Assembly (NCBI GenBank): GCA_023458555.1
Contig: JAEWYS010000015.1
Location: forward strand, 186,001 to 250,000
Source of the DNA: Bacteroidota bacterium
GTDB lineage: Bacteria; Bacteroidota; Bacteroidia; Cytophagales; Cytophagaceae
DNA length: 64,000 nt
Direction of reading: 5' to 3'
The notes under the pieces were generated by a model that made no database searches, had not been told where the DNA came from, and was given only the letters and a program-made list of their open reading frames with translations. Both the position numbers and the translations under genes were made by a program. Of the stretch, positions 8,675 to 16,741 are shown piece by piece; position 1 is the stretch's first letter; every line of letters begins with the position of its first letter.

Positions 8675-9946
8675 TTAGTCAATGGTTATTGTTTTTAGTT
8701 GATCAGTGTTTGCTGTTTTTTTACTTCGTTGCTGACGGAGCTTCCGCCTTCTGAAATAATTGACGATTAATCCAAAATAAAACTCAATCATATTTCCGGA
8801 TAGAAACAGTGTGATTACCAGAAATGAGATGTCAAATTTATAACTAAACAGATGAAAAATAACAATTGAAATACTGGTTATTATCAGAACTTCAAGAAGA
8901 GCGACCAGCATATTGACGCCATCCCACCATTCTTTAAGATTGAGAAACAACCACCCGAACAGCCATGTGTTTAAGAATATAAGTATAAGAGAAACAGGTA
9001 TTTCAATGTATGAAGGAATGTCGTTTATAAAGTCCCCCTTCAGAATCATGGCCAGAATGTTGGCATGTGCCACTACTCCAAACATGTCAGGGTTGGTCTT
9101 GCCAAGATAATTGGCATTGAGAGGGGTAAAGAACTTATCTTCCCAGGAAGGGTCGCCAAATGTAGAACCCATAAATCCAAGTATCACTATTTTATCGCGA
9201 ATGGCTTCCGGTTCAAAAGCCCGGTCAAATACCTGATGAACATCCATAGCGAAAAAAACATTTTTGGAATTTTCCGTTACCCCATCTACATGAGTCACTA
9301 TGTTGCCCTGGTAGTTAATTTCTTCGGTGGGGTTTCCGCGTTTTATAAAGGCCCGGGCCTTTTCAGGTGCATAGTGCATGGCCAGCTGAACGGGAAATGA
9401 TAAGACGGTATCTCCGTTGAATATTTCCCACGGAATACATTTACGGGAGACCTTGAAGACGTCTTTGCCTTCGGTCAGCATATCCGCAAATCCGGCGCTC
9501 GCGTACTGCATGAAATACGGATGTGAATATCCTATGCTGTCGATTTGTTGGGCATCTTCGTTTTCATATAGCTCGGATACAAGCACCATGGCATTTGCTT
9601 CCTGAAAGGATGCCAGCAAAAGCGAGTCTCCGAAAGGAGACTTTCTATGACGAAAGAACGCATCCAGTCCTATTACTCTCGGAGAGTATTCGTTGATAAT
9701 ACTGATCATCTCTGCGATTCCTTCCCGCGGCAGATGACCTATGTTGATCAGAACAACTTCCGGAGCAACTTCCGAACTCTTTTTGATATGAGAGAAGTAT
9801 ATATCTGTCAATTCAAAATCTGAAAAGGTTTTTTCTATGGGATTGAGAATATCAGCATTGATAGGGATCAAAGTCAGCAGCCAGATGCAGATAACGACAA
9901 ATGAAGTAGCCAGAAAAGCATCAAAGGCGGATAACTTTTTCTTCAT
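8675..9946 (-). CDS. CHASE2 domain membrane protein without output domain
   Basis: A 423-residue membrane protein. The ATG at 9946 (MKKKLSAFDAF) places the first transmembrane helix at about residues 10-28; a GTG at 10015 would add 23 residues. The CHASE2 extracytoplasmic sensor domain occupies about 30-310 (VVLINIGHLPREGIAEMISIIN, RVIGLDAFFRHRK, IVILGFMGSTFGD, FGVVAHANILAMIL), followed by three transmembrane helices (about 325-410) and a short basic tail. CHASE2 usually feeds a cyclase, kinase or phosphatase; this protein ends after the helices. It is first in an operon with the FecR-like/TPR gene. Confidence 0.88.
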   Translation of the reverse strand: MKKKLSAFDAFLATSFVVICIWLLTLIPINADILNPIEKTFSDFELTDIYFSHIKKSSEVAPEVVLINIGHLPREGIAEMISIINEYSPRVIGLDAFFRHRKSPFGDSLLLASFQEANAMVLVSELYENEDAQQIDSIGYSHPYFMQYASAGFADMLTEGKDVFKVSRKCIPWEIFNGDTVLSFPVQLAMHYAPEKARAFIKRGNPTEEINYQGNIVTHVDGVTENSKNVFFAMDVHQVFDRAFEPEAIRDKIVILGFMGSTFGDPSWEDKFFTPLNANYLGKTNPDMFGVVAHANILAMILKGDFINDIPSYIEIPVSLILIFLNTWLFGWLFLNLKEWWDGVNMLVALLEVLIITSISIVIFHLFSYKFDISFLVITLFLSGNMIEFYFGLIVNYFRRRKLRQQRSKKTANTDQLKTITID

Positions 9947-10286
9947 ATCAGGATAAACCTTAAGGGATTTGCGGAGTAAATTTAATGATTTGAAATGAGA
10001 AACGCTAAATCGCACATGGAGAAAGGCGGGTGAATGCTTATTTTACAGGCTGATATCATCTGAATTATGATTTTTCGAAGTCATTTAATCCGGAGCAGAA
10101 AGACGTTTTATTAGTTTGGCTGTAAATTTATTATCTCCGGAAACTCAGTAAAATCCAAGGATCAGCAGATCATGAAAGTATTCATCGAGCCTCAGGAAAT
10201 TTCAGTTTGAACGCTTAAATATTTGATTAAATTTTATATTTTTACTTTAGTTCTATTTTTAAACAAGTTAAAAATCAACTGTATAC
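9947..10286. other. Divergent intergenic region
   Basis: About 340 bases between the divergent CHASE2 and hydroxylase genes, AT-rich towards the right. It must hold both promoters; a TTTG at about 10220 followed by TACTTTAG is a poor match to the Bacteroidota consensus, so no site is claimed. No open frame looks real. Confidence 0.45.
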
Positions 10287-11012
10287 ATGACCAATCAGAC
10301 AAAAAGAACGTATTCCGGTGAGGATCAGAAGGTATGGACCAGCTTGTATAGCCGGATTATTCAGATGCTCCCCGAATCAGCTGACGAAGCTGTTTTGACG
10401 GGGTTGAAGCGAATTGGTTATCCATCCGATTATATTCCAGATTTTAAAGAAATAAATCAGCGTATCAATTCTTTTACCGACTGGGAAATAGTCCCAATGG
10501 AAGAAATGGTGCCTGACAATGAGTTTATTGCCATGCTGGCTGATAAAAAATATCCATGCCGGACATGGCTCAGGAATATGGATCAGGTTGCTGCTGAGCA
10601 GGATGAATACGATATGTTCCATGATATAATCGGGCATACACCATTGCTTACTATTCCTAATTACTGTTATTATCTGCAGGGACTGGGCAAAATGGCACTG
10701 GAGCATATTGGCAATGATCATGCATTGTTGCTGTTGAAGCGCATGTACTGGCATACCATTCAGTTTGGGTTAAAAATATCTGAGAATTCTCTGAGAATTT
10801 ATGGAGCTCATCTGATATCTTCCCGAGCCGAAACCCTTTATTCCATTAGTGCGGGAGTTCCAAAATATGATTTTCATATCGGAAAGATTATGGATACGCC
10901 CTATGTAAAAGGGAGCTTTCAGGAGCGTTATTTTGTAATCAGCAACTATGAAGAGTTGTACAATAACCTGCCGGCTATTCGGGAAGAATTAAACCGAAGG
11001 GTAAATAAATAA
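10287..11012 (+). CDS. Pterin-dependent aromatic amino acid hydroxylase (phenylalanine 4-monooxygenase-like), atypical iron site
   Basis: A 241-residue protein covering the catalytic domain of the phenylalanine/tyrosine/tryptophan hydroxylase family. The two iron histidines are His112 and His117 in DMFHDIIGHTPLL. The third ligand, a Glu in nearly all members (YWFTVEFGL; Glu330 in human phenylalanine hydroxylase), is Gln159 here (YWHTIQFGL), and neighbouring conserved positions differ too: the SSFGE segment is SSRAE. The enzyme would normally convert Phe to Tyr with tetrahydropterin and O2; whether this one does is open. It is followed after 2 bases by a thioesterase gene, in one operon. Family membership is secure, activity is not. 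Confidence 0.85.
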   Translation: MTNQTKRTYSGEDQKVWTSLYSRIIQMLPESADEAVLTGLKRIGYPSDYIPDFKEINQRINSFTDWEIVPMEEMVPDNEFIAMLADKKYPCRTWLRNMDQVAAEQDEYDMFHDIIGHTPLLTIPNYCYYLQGLGKMALEHIGNDHALLLLKRMYWHTIQFGLKISENSLRIYGAHLISSRAETLYSISAGVPKYDFHIGKIMDTPYVKGSFQERYFVISNYEELYNNLPAIREELNRRVNK

Positions 11013-11014
11013 AA

Positions 11015-11584
11015 ATGACACAAACTGAATTCAGGCCGGTAAGCCATTCACGTACTACTCTGACCGAACTGATGATTCCTGCGTATGCCAATTTCGGAGG
11101 AAAAATTCACGGCGGTATTATTCTATCGCTTATGGATAAAGTGGCGTATGCCTGTGCAGCCAAGCATGCCGGCAGGTACTGTGTTACGGTAAGTGTTGAC
11201 AGTGTTGATTTTGTGCAGCCGGTAGAAGTCGGTGATCTGGTATCATTGAAAGCCAGTGTGATCTATGTTGGCAAAACTTCGCTGGTGGTTGGCATAAAGG
11301 TGCTTGCAGAAAATGTGACAAACCGTAGTGTGAAGCACACCAATACTTCCTATTTTACCATGGTGGCTAAGGATGAGTCTGATAAGCCGGCAGAAGTTCC
11401 CGGGCTGATTTTGGAGACACGGGAAGATATCCGGCGTTTTCTGGAAGCGATCCGCCGCAGGCAGCTAAAAGCTCAATATAAGGAAGAGCTTAGCAATATA
11501 AAATCCAGGCTAATGATTGAGGAAGAATTATACAAACTCCAGCAGGAACGTTGTATACTGGCGCCTTCAGCTACACGAAAATAA
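11015..11584 (+). CDS. Acyl-CoA thioesterase (YciA/ACOT hotdog family)
   Basis: A 189-residue hotdog-fold thioesterase. The N-terminal motif NFGGKIHGGIILSLMDKVAYACAA carries the G-G and Asp typical of YciA/BACH-type acyl-CoA hydrolases, and VTVSVDSVDFVQPVEVGDLV follows. After the hotdog domain (about 1-125) there is a charged helical tail (about 135-189). It hydrolyses acyl-CoA esters in the cytoplasm; chain preference is not readable. It starts 2 bases after the hydroxylase stop codon, so coupling is likely, though no metabolic link is obvious. A weak CTTTCT/AGAAAG hairpin follows at about 11611-11626. Confidence 0.88.
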   Translation: MTQTEFRPVSHSRTTLTELMIPAYANFGGKIHGGIILSLMDKVAYACAAKHAGRYCVTVSVDSVDFVQPVEVGDLVSLKASVIYVGKTSLVVGIKVLAENVTNRSVKHTNTSYFTMVAKDESDKPAEVPGLILETREDIRRFLEAIRRRQLKAQYKEELSNIKSRLMIEEELYKLQQERCILAPSATRK

Positions 11585-11634
11585 GCCGTCTTCTCAACAG
11601 TACTAAACGCTTTCTTTTGAGAAAGTAATCATAA

Positions 11635-12273
11635 ATGAACGATAAGAATATTCAATTTTACAACAATCTCGGAGTAGAACCATTCAAAAAGCTTTCCGAG
11701 GTTGGCGGTTTTAGTTCACATAAAGATCTTGAGCTGGTATTTCCCTATATCGATGGAAGCAATTCAATTGTAGAGGTAGGGGCTGGTTTCGGGCGATGCC
11801 TTGATTTCTTCATTAATAAGGGTTTTGAAGGAAAGTTGATAGCGGTTGAGAAAGCTGTGCCTTACCTGGAATATCTTCGCAAGCACTACGCTGACAGAGT
11901 GGAAATTCTGGATGCAGATGTAAAAAAGCTTGAATTAGAGGAAAAAGCAGATACCGTCTTATGGATGTTTAGCGGAATCATTGATTTCAGCAGAGAGGAA
12001 CAGATACAGACACTGCAGCGCCTGGCCGGATGTCTGAATGAAAAAGGGAAACTGGTTATAGATATTCCGAAGCTTGGCTTCAGAACATATGCGGAGCATA
12101 CCGATGAGCAGCATTTGCGGTTTGACAGTGAATATGGCTTGCTGGAATGTTACATACCAAGTGTAGAGGATATAACCGAATATCAGGAAAAAGCAGGGTT
12201 TGCCGGTTTTATAAGACTTGATTATTCGACATCTTCCGGAAAGCAACGGACTGTATACATTCTGAACAAATAA
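11635..12273 (+). CDS. Class I SAM-dependent methyltransferase
   Basis: A 212-residue protein with the Rossmann methyltransferase signature: motif I VEVGAGFGRCLDFF (about 43-56), the acidic end of strand 2 in LIAVEKAVPYLEYLRK, VEILDADVKKLELEEKAD for strand 3-4, and KGKLVIDIPKLGF for motif III. The C-terminal half (SVEDITEYQEKAGFAGFIRLD) is a typical small-molecule methyltransferase cap. Substrate cannot be told. It lies 50 bases after the thioesterase and ends in the terminator at 12274-12314. Confidence 0.85.
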   Translation: MNDKNIQFYNNLGVEPFKKLSEVGGFSSHKDLELVFPYIDGSNSIVEVGAGFGRCLDFFINKGFEGKLIAVEKAVPYLEYLRKHYADRVEILDADVKKLELEEKADTVLWMFSGIIDFSREEQIQTLQRLAGCLNEKGKLVIDIPKLGFRTYAEHTDEQHLRFDSEYGLLECYIPSVEDITEYQEKAGFAGFIRLDYSTSSGKQRTVYILNK

Positions 12274-12314
12274 AAACAAAAGTTCTTTTGATCCGGTAAA
12301 AGCGCTTTTGTTTT
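12274..12314. terminator. Bidirectional terminator between methyltransferase and trpS
   Basis: Stem AAAACAAAAG / CTTTTGTTTT with an inner CTTTT/AAAAG pair, directly after the methyltransferase stop (the first stem base overlaps the stop codon). It sits between convergent genes and supplies U-tracts both ways. Confidence 0.75.
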
Positions 12315-12343
12315 GCTATTATCCTCAAAGCCGATATGCTATA

Positions 12344-13315
12344 TCAGATCAGGCCGATTTTCCTTTTGACTTTTGCCAGTACTTCGGATGCGATAGCCCT
12401 GGCTTTTTCTGCCCCCTTTTCCAGACGTTCATCCAGCTCTGATGGATTAGTCATGTAGAAATCAAATATTTTCCGCTGCTCTGCGTATTTGTCTACAATA
12501 AGTTCATAAAGAGCTTGTTTTGCATGGCCGTATCCATAGTTTCCTGCCAGGTAATTAGTTCGCATTTCCTCTGTCTGCTCAGCGGATGCAAGCAGACTAT
12601 AAAGAGTAAATGTAGTATCGCTTGCGGGGTCTTTGGATTCTTCCAGGGGAGTACTATCGGTTTTTATGGCCATGATATTTTTTCGCAACTGCTTTTCCGG
12701 CAGAAATATATCTATGGTATTGTTGTATGATTTACTCATCTTCTGACCATCAATACCGGGAATAGTCATTACCTGCTCATCTGTTTTAGCCTGAGGAAGG
12801 ACAAATGTATCTCCATACTTATGGTTGAAAGAGTTGGCGATGTCTCTGGTGATTTCCAGATGTTGCAACTGATCTTTACCAACCGGAACAAATTCTGCAT
12901 CATAAAGAATGATGTCTGCCGCCATCAGGACAGGATAAGTAAACAAGCCGGCATTGACATCAGAAAGACGCTCAGACTTATCCTTAAAGGAATGTGCGTT
13001 GGCCAGCATCGGATAGGGCGTATTGCAACATAATATCCACGCGAGCTCTGTTACTTCCCGGATGTGTGACTGGCGGTAAAAGATATTGTTGTCTGTATCA
13101 AAGCCAAAGGCAAGCCATGCCGCAGCAATTGAGTAGATATTACTTTTTAAAACTTCCGCATCTTTTATAGTAGTAAGAGAATGCAGATCAGCTATAAAAA
13201 ACAGGGATTCATGCTCCGGGTTTTTTGAAAGACTGATTGCAGGCTGTATAGCTCCCAGTATATTCCCGAGGTGGGGTCTTCCGGAACTCTGGACTCCGGT
13301 TAATATTCTTGCCAT
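12344..13315 (-). CDS. trpS: Tryptophanyl-tRNA synthetase
   Basis: A 323-residue class Ic aminoacyl-tRNA synthetase that charges tRNA-Trp. The HIGH-type signature is GRPHLGNILGAI (about 12-23) and the KMSKS signature is GQKMSKSYNN (about 193-202). Other family landmarks are FIADLHSLTTI, the active-site stretch YPVLMAADIILYDAEFVPVGKDQLQHLE, and the C-terminal anticodon-binding helices ending in KVKRKIGLI. Length and start (MARILTGVQSSG) are as usual. Monocistronic, convergent with the methyltransferase gene. Confidence 0.97.
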   Translation of the reverse strand: MARILTGVQSSGRPHLGNILGAIQPAISLSKNPEHESLFFIADLHSLTTIKDAEVLKSNIYSIAAAWLAFGFDTDNNIFYRQSHIREVTELAWILCCNTPYPMLANAHSFKDKSERLSDVNAGLFTYPVLMAADIILYDAEFVPVGKDQLQHLEITRDIANSFNHKYGDTFVLPQAKTDEQVMTIPGIDGQKMSKSYNNTIDIFLPEKQLRKNIMAIKTDSTPLEESKDPASDTTFTLYSLLASAEQTEEMRTNYLAGNYGYGHAKQALYELIVDKYAEQRKIFDFYMTNPSELDERLEKGAEKARAIASEVLAKVKRKIGLI

Positions 13316-13470
13316 AATTTCTAAATTCCAACGGCAAAAAAAGAGAAAAATCAGGACAAAGAAAATATTATATGGATTTTATAAACGTTTCGGAATAGAT
13401 AGTTAATTTAAACGTCCGAATTACATTGCAATCCGGGTCAGTGTCAAAATATAGTAGAAAAAGTCGCATA

Positions 13471-14550
13471 ATGCATTTGTTAAAAGTATCCGCAGCTATT
13501 GGTTTAATGTTTATTGCTCTGACTGGTTTCAGCCAGCGGATCGAGTTTAGTGAGGTATTGTTTGATTTCGGTCCGGTCAGGGAGCTTGATGGCCTGGCAC
13601 AACATACATTTACATTTGTCAATAAAGACACTGTCCCGTTGTCTGTAACGGAAGTCAAGCCCTCCTGCGGATGTACTTCAGCGGGCTGGTCTCAGGATAC
13701 CATTATGCCGGGAGATACAGGATATGTTATTGCGGCCTTTAATCCGGCTAATCGTCCGGGGAGCTTTGAAAAAAGTATCCAGGTTGTTTTCAACCAGCCG
13801 GAGCTTGTTACCGAGCTCAGGTTTAAAGGTTTTGTTGTTTCCAGACAGCATTCTATCAGGGAAGAGTTTCAATATAAATCCGGAAATCTGAGCATTAGCG
13901 GCAATCCGGTTCATATCGGGCGGGTAGTTTATAATATTCCGGTCAATACGGCTATAAGTCTGTACAATCACCTGAATACTCCTCTCAGGCTGATCCGGGT
14001 GGAAGGGCCTGAGCATATAAAAGCCGAAATTCCAAAAATACTTGAGCCTGGCACCGTGACCGAAATTCACCTTCATTATCTCGGTCATGGAAATAAAAAA
14101 AATGAATTCGGACCGGTTTCGGATGTTATAACGCTGGTTACTGATGATCCGGATACCCCTAAAAAACAGCTTAAAATTACGGCAGAGATTACGGATATGG
14201 TTATGCCGGACTCTTTGAAAGGAGAGCAAAGCCGGTTGCCTCAGCTGGAGTTGTCGCATGCTTCCGTGCTTTATGATACGATCCAGACAGGGCATATGGC
14301 AATGAAGGAAATCGAAATCCGCAATACAGGAAAGAATGAGCTGATTATCCGGAAAATTCTCAGCGATGCTTCATACATCAGTGTGGAAATCGAAAAAAAA
14401 CAAATCAGACCTGGTACTAAGACGCGGTTAAAAGTAATCTATAACTCTACCAATATTATCGGTAAGGATGCCAAAAAGATTACTATTTACTCCAATGACC
14501 CGGATAATCCGGTAAAGGAGCTACCAGTCCGTGCCATTATTGTCCGATAA
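13471..14550 (+). CDS. Exported DUF1573 protein
   Basis: A 360-residue exported protein. The ATG at 13471 begins a signal peptide (MHLLKVSAAIGLMFIALTGFS, cleavage near SQ-RIE). The N-terminal DUF1573 domain (about 22-115) shows FDFGPVRELDGLAQHTFTFVNKD and the Cys pair in VKPSCGCTSAGW; a second Ig-like DUF1573-type domain lies near the C-terminus (about 270-360; TGHMAMKEIEIRNTGKNELII, YSNDPDNPVKELPV). DUF1573 proteins are Ig/ASH-like exported proteins of unknown function common in this phylum. It ends in a strong terminator. Confidence 0.88.
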   Translation: MHLLKVSAAIGLMFIALTGFSQRIEFSEVLFDFGPVRELDGLAQHTFTFVNKDTVPLSVTEVKPSCGCTSAGWSQDTIMPGDTGYVIAAFNPANRPGSFEKSIQVVFNQPELVTELRFKGFVVSRQHSIREEFQYKSGNLSISGNPVHIGRVVYNIPVNTAISLYNHLNTPLRLIRVEGPEHIKAEIPKILEPGTVTEIHLHYLGHGNKKNEFGPVSDVITLVTDDPDTPKKQLKITAEITDMVMPDSLKGEQSRLPQLELSHASVLYDTIQTGHMAMKEIEIRNTGKNELIIRKILSDASYISVEIEKKQIRPGTKTRLKVIYNSTNIIGKDAKKITIYSNDPDNPVKELPVRAIIVR

Positions 14551-14586
14551 TTTATAACGATAAGGGGATTGGAGCGGTAAAGTAAA

Positions 14587-14620
14587 AAAAAGAGCCATTG
14601 AGAAATCAATGGCTCTTTTT
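14587..14620. terminator. Strong bidirectional terminator
   Basis: Perfect 15-bp stem AAAAAGAGCCATTGA / TCAATGGCTCTTTTT with a GAAA tetraloop, between the DUF1573 gene and the convergent OmpA gene; U-tract in both directions. Confidence 0.92.
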
Positions 14621-14656
14621 CATGCAGATCAGGACTAACAGGTCGTCAGTAATACC

Positions 14657-16735
14657 TCATCGCTCGAGAATAGTAAATTCAACTCGTCTGTTTTTCTGTC
14701 TTCCTTCGGCAGTATTGTTGTCAGCGATCGGATTTTCCATTCCATAGCCAACAGGGGTAATACGGGCCTGGGAGAGACCTTGCGAGACAAGATAGGAAGC
14801 TACTTCATTTGCTCTTTCCTGAGACAGCTTTTTATTGCTTTCAACACTTCCGACATTGTCAGTATATCCCGCTATCTCAATTTTGATAGAAGGGTAATCT
14901 CTCATAAACTGGGCAACTCTGTCAAGCTCAACATACGATTCTTTCATCAGGGTCGCTTTAGCGGTCTCAAAGAAAATATTTTCGAGTTTTACAGAAGATC
15001 CGACTTCCAGCGGAGCTATATACAGATCCTTGAATATTTTAACCTGATCTTTTTCACCGGAAAGATCGATTTTTTCCAGAGTAGGATAGAAGTAGTCTGC
15101 GGACGCTTTCAATTCATATACACTTCCGAGAGGAAGCTTCAGACTGTATACTGAATCTTTGATACTGACTCCCTGCAATGGAAAGTCGTTGATCAGAATC
15201 TGAGCGGAGACGGTAGAATCGATACCTTTCAGAGTTTTGCTGTTGATGATTTTTCCCGTTACAAGTGCTTCCGGCTTTTTGGGTTCCGGTTTGATCTGAA
15301 CAAATAAATCCAGACCGATTTCATCATATTCATGAACCGACCGGAGATTGATTCTTTCCTCGCCGGGGATATAGTTTTCTGCAAAAGCAGTTACGACATA
15401 GTTTTTCCCGTGGTTGAGATACAGAATATAATTGCCCGTACTGTCGATGGATGCAGAGTCAGCTTTTTCACCGTTTACCAAAAGCTGAGGATAACGGAGA
15501 GTAGCAGCTTCTTTAGCGTCTTTTACCCGGATTTTTCCATAAAATTTTACATATGGAACAGGTTTCAGTTTGAGATCGCGTTCCAGGGCTAAATATTCTT
15601 TCTGTTGCCGCAGGTCGAATGTGTCAGGAAATGATATATAATGTTCTTTCTCAGCCTGCAGAATATAAAGATTTCCGAGAGGAAGTAATACATGGTAAGA
15701 GCCGTTATGCTGATTTATTGCAATGGAATCAACAACCGCACCATTGACAGATATATGAACCAGGGTATCTTTCAGAAGAGGCTGATCTGTCAGGGCGTGG
15801 CGGACAATACCTTTCAGTTCCAGATATGGATTTTCTTCAAACAGTTTTACTTTGTACAGGTCTGCTTGTCCTTCGCCGCCTTCCCGGTTGGAAGAGAAAT
15901 GGGCAACGCTTCCTTTTTTATTGAGGTTGAAAAACCCGTCGAATAAAGGTCCGTTTACCGAGTTGTCCAAGCGAACAGGCATTGACCATTTTTTGAATTT
16001 TTCATCGAGCCGGTTACTTTCCCAGATACTGAATTCCTTACTGTTATTGTCTCTGGTGGTGAAGTACAAACGGCGTGATACGGAATCTTTAGAAAGCTGC
16101 GGGCTGAGTTCTACACGTTTGGAGCTCAGTGATTTTATCTTTTTAGGTTTTGACCATTTCTTGTTCTGCCTGAAGGAAACATACAGGTCATTCTGAGCAC
16201 TTTCCCATTTCGGAGAAAAGGAAAGAATCATGACATCCTCACTGCTGTTCAGTCCTATCTGGGTATATAATCCTTTGTTTTTCTTTATAAATCCTTTGAT
16301 TTTTAGTGCTTTCGGATTGCCATAGCTATGAGGGCCCAGAACCGGTACTATTGAAATTCCCCGGTTTTTCCAGCGGAGCTTTTTAGTAAAGGTACCGCTT
16401 ATATAGAGGTTATCGCCTTCGCCGGGTATGGCAAGTACTGCATTATATCGGGCGGTATTAAACGGTGCTTCGGCATGTACGGCTTCTGACCAGGTCCCAT
16501 CATCATTTAAGCGGGAGATCCATATATCCTGACTCCCTTTGGTGCCATAGGTGTTTTCCGGATGATCTGCTCTGACAAAATATAGTGTCTGCCCGTCAGG
16601 AGACAGTACAGGATAGAGCTCATTATATTCGGTATTGACTGACTTACCGAGATTGACTGGAGTAAACGTACTCTGTGCCTTTGTGCCAGAAGCATAAAGA
16701 CATAAAAACAGACATAAAACTAAAAGATAACGCAT
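14657..16735 (-). CDS. PD40 beta-propeller/OmpA outer-membrane protein
   Basis: A 692-residue exported protein: signal peptide (MRYLLVLCLFLCLYASGTKA), PD40/WD40-like propeller repeats (about 35-300; ELYPVLSPDGQTLYFVR, ELSPQLSKDSVSRRLYFTTR), carboxypeptidase-regulatory-like beta domains (about 305-560), and a C-terminal OmpA peptidoglycan-binding domain (about 580-690; IEIAGYTDNVGS, LSQERANEVASYL, NRRVEFTILER). The order PD40, regulatory-like domain, OmpA is that of PorE-like proteins linked to T9SS, without the N-terminal TPR. It is last in a three-gene operon, 6 bases after the DUF5723 gene. Anchoring an outer-membrane complex to peptidoglycan is the likely role. Confidence 0.9.
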   Translation of the reverse strand: MRYLLVLCLFLCLYASGTKAQSTFTPVNLGKSVNTEYNELYPVLSPDGQTLYFVRADHPENTYGTKGSQDIWISRLNDDGTWSEAVHAEAPFNTARYNAVLAIPGEGDNLYISGTFTKKLRWKNRGISIVPVLGPHSYGNPKALKIKGFIKKNKGLYTQIGLNSSEDVMILSFSPKWESAQNDLYVSFRQNKKWSKPKKIKSLSSKRVELSPQLSKDSVSRRLYFTTRDNNSKEFSIWESNRLDEKFKKWSMPVRLDNSVNGPLFDGFFNLNKKGSVAHFSSNREGGEGQADLYKVKLFEENPYLELKGIVRHALTDQPLLKDTLVHISVNGAVVDSIAINQHNGSYHVLLPLGNLYILQAEKEHYISFPDTFDLRQQKEYLALERDLKLKPVPYVKFYGKIRVKDAKEAATLRYPQLLVNGEKADSASIDSTGNYILYLNHGKNYVVTAFAENYIPGEERINLRSVHEYDEIGLDLFVQIKPEPKKPEALVTGKIINSKTLKGIDSTVSAQILINDFPLQGVSIKDSVYSLKLPLGSVYELKASADYFYPTLEKIDLSGEKDQVKIFKDLYIAPLEVGSSVKLENIFFETAKATLMKESYVELDRVAQFMRDYPSIKIEIAGYTDNVGSVESNKKLSQERANEVASYLVSQGLSQARITPVGYGMENPIADNNTAEGRQKNRRVEFTILER

Positions 16736-16741
16736 GTTGAA

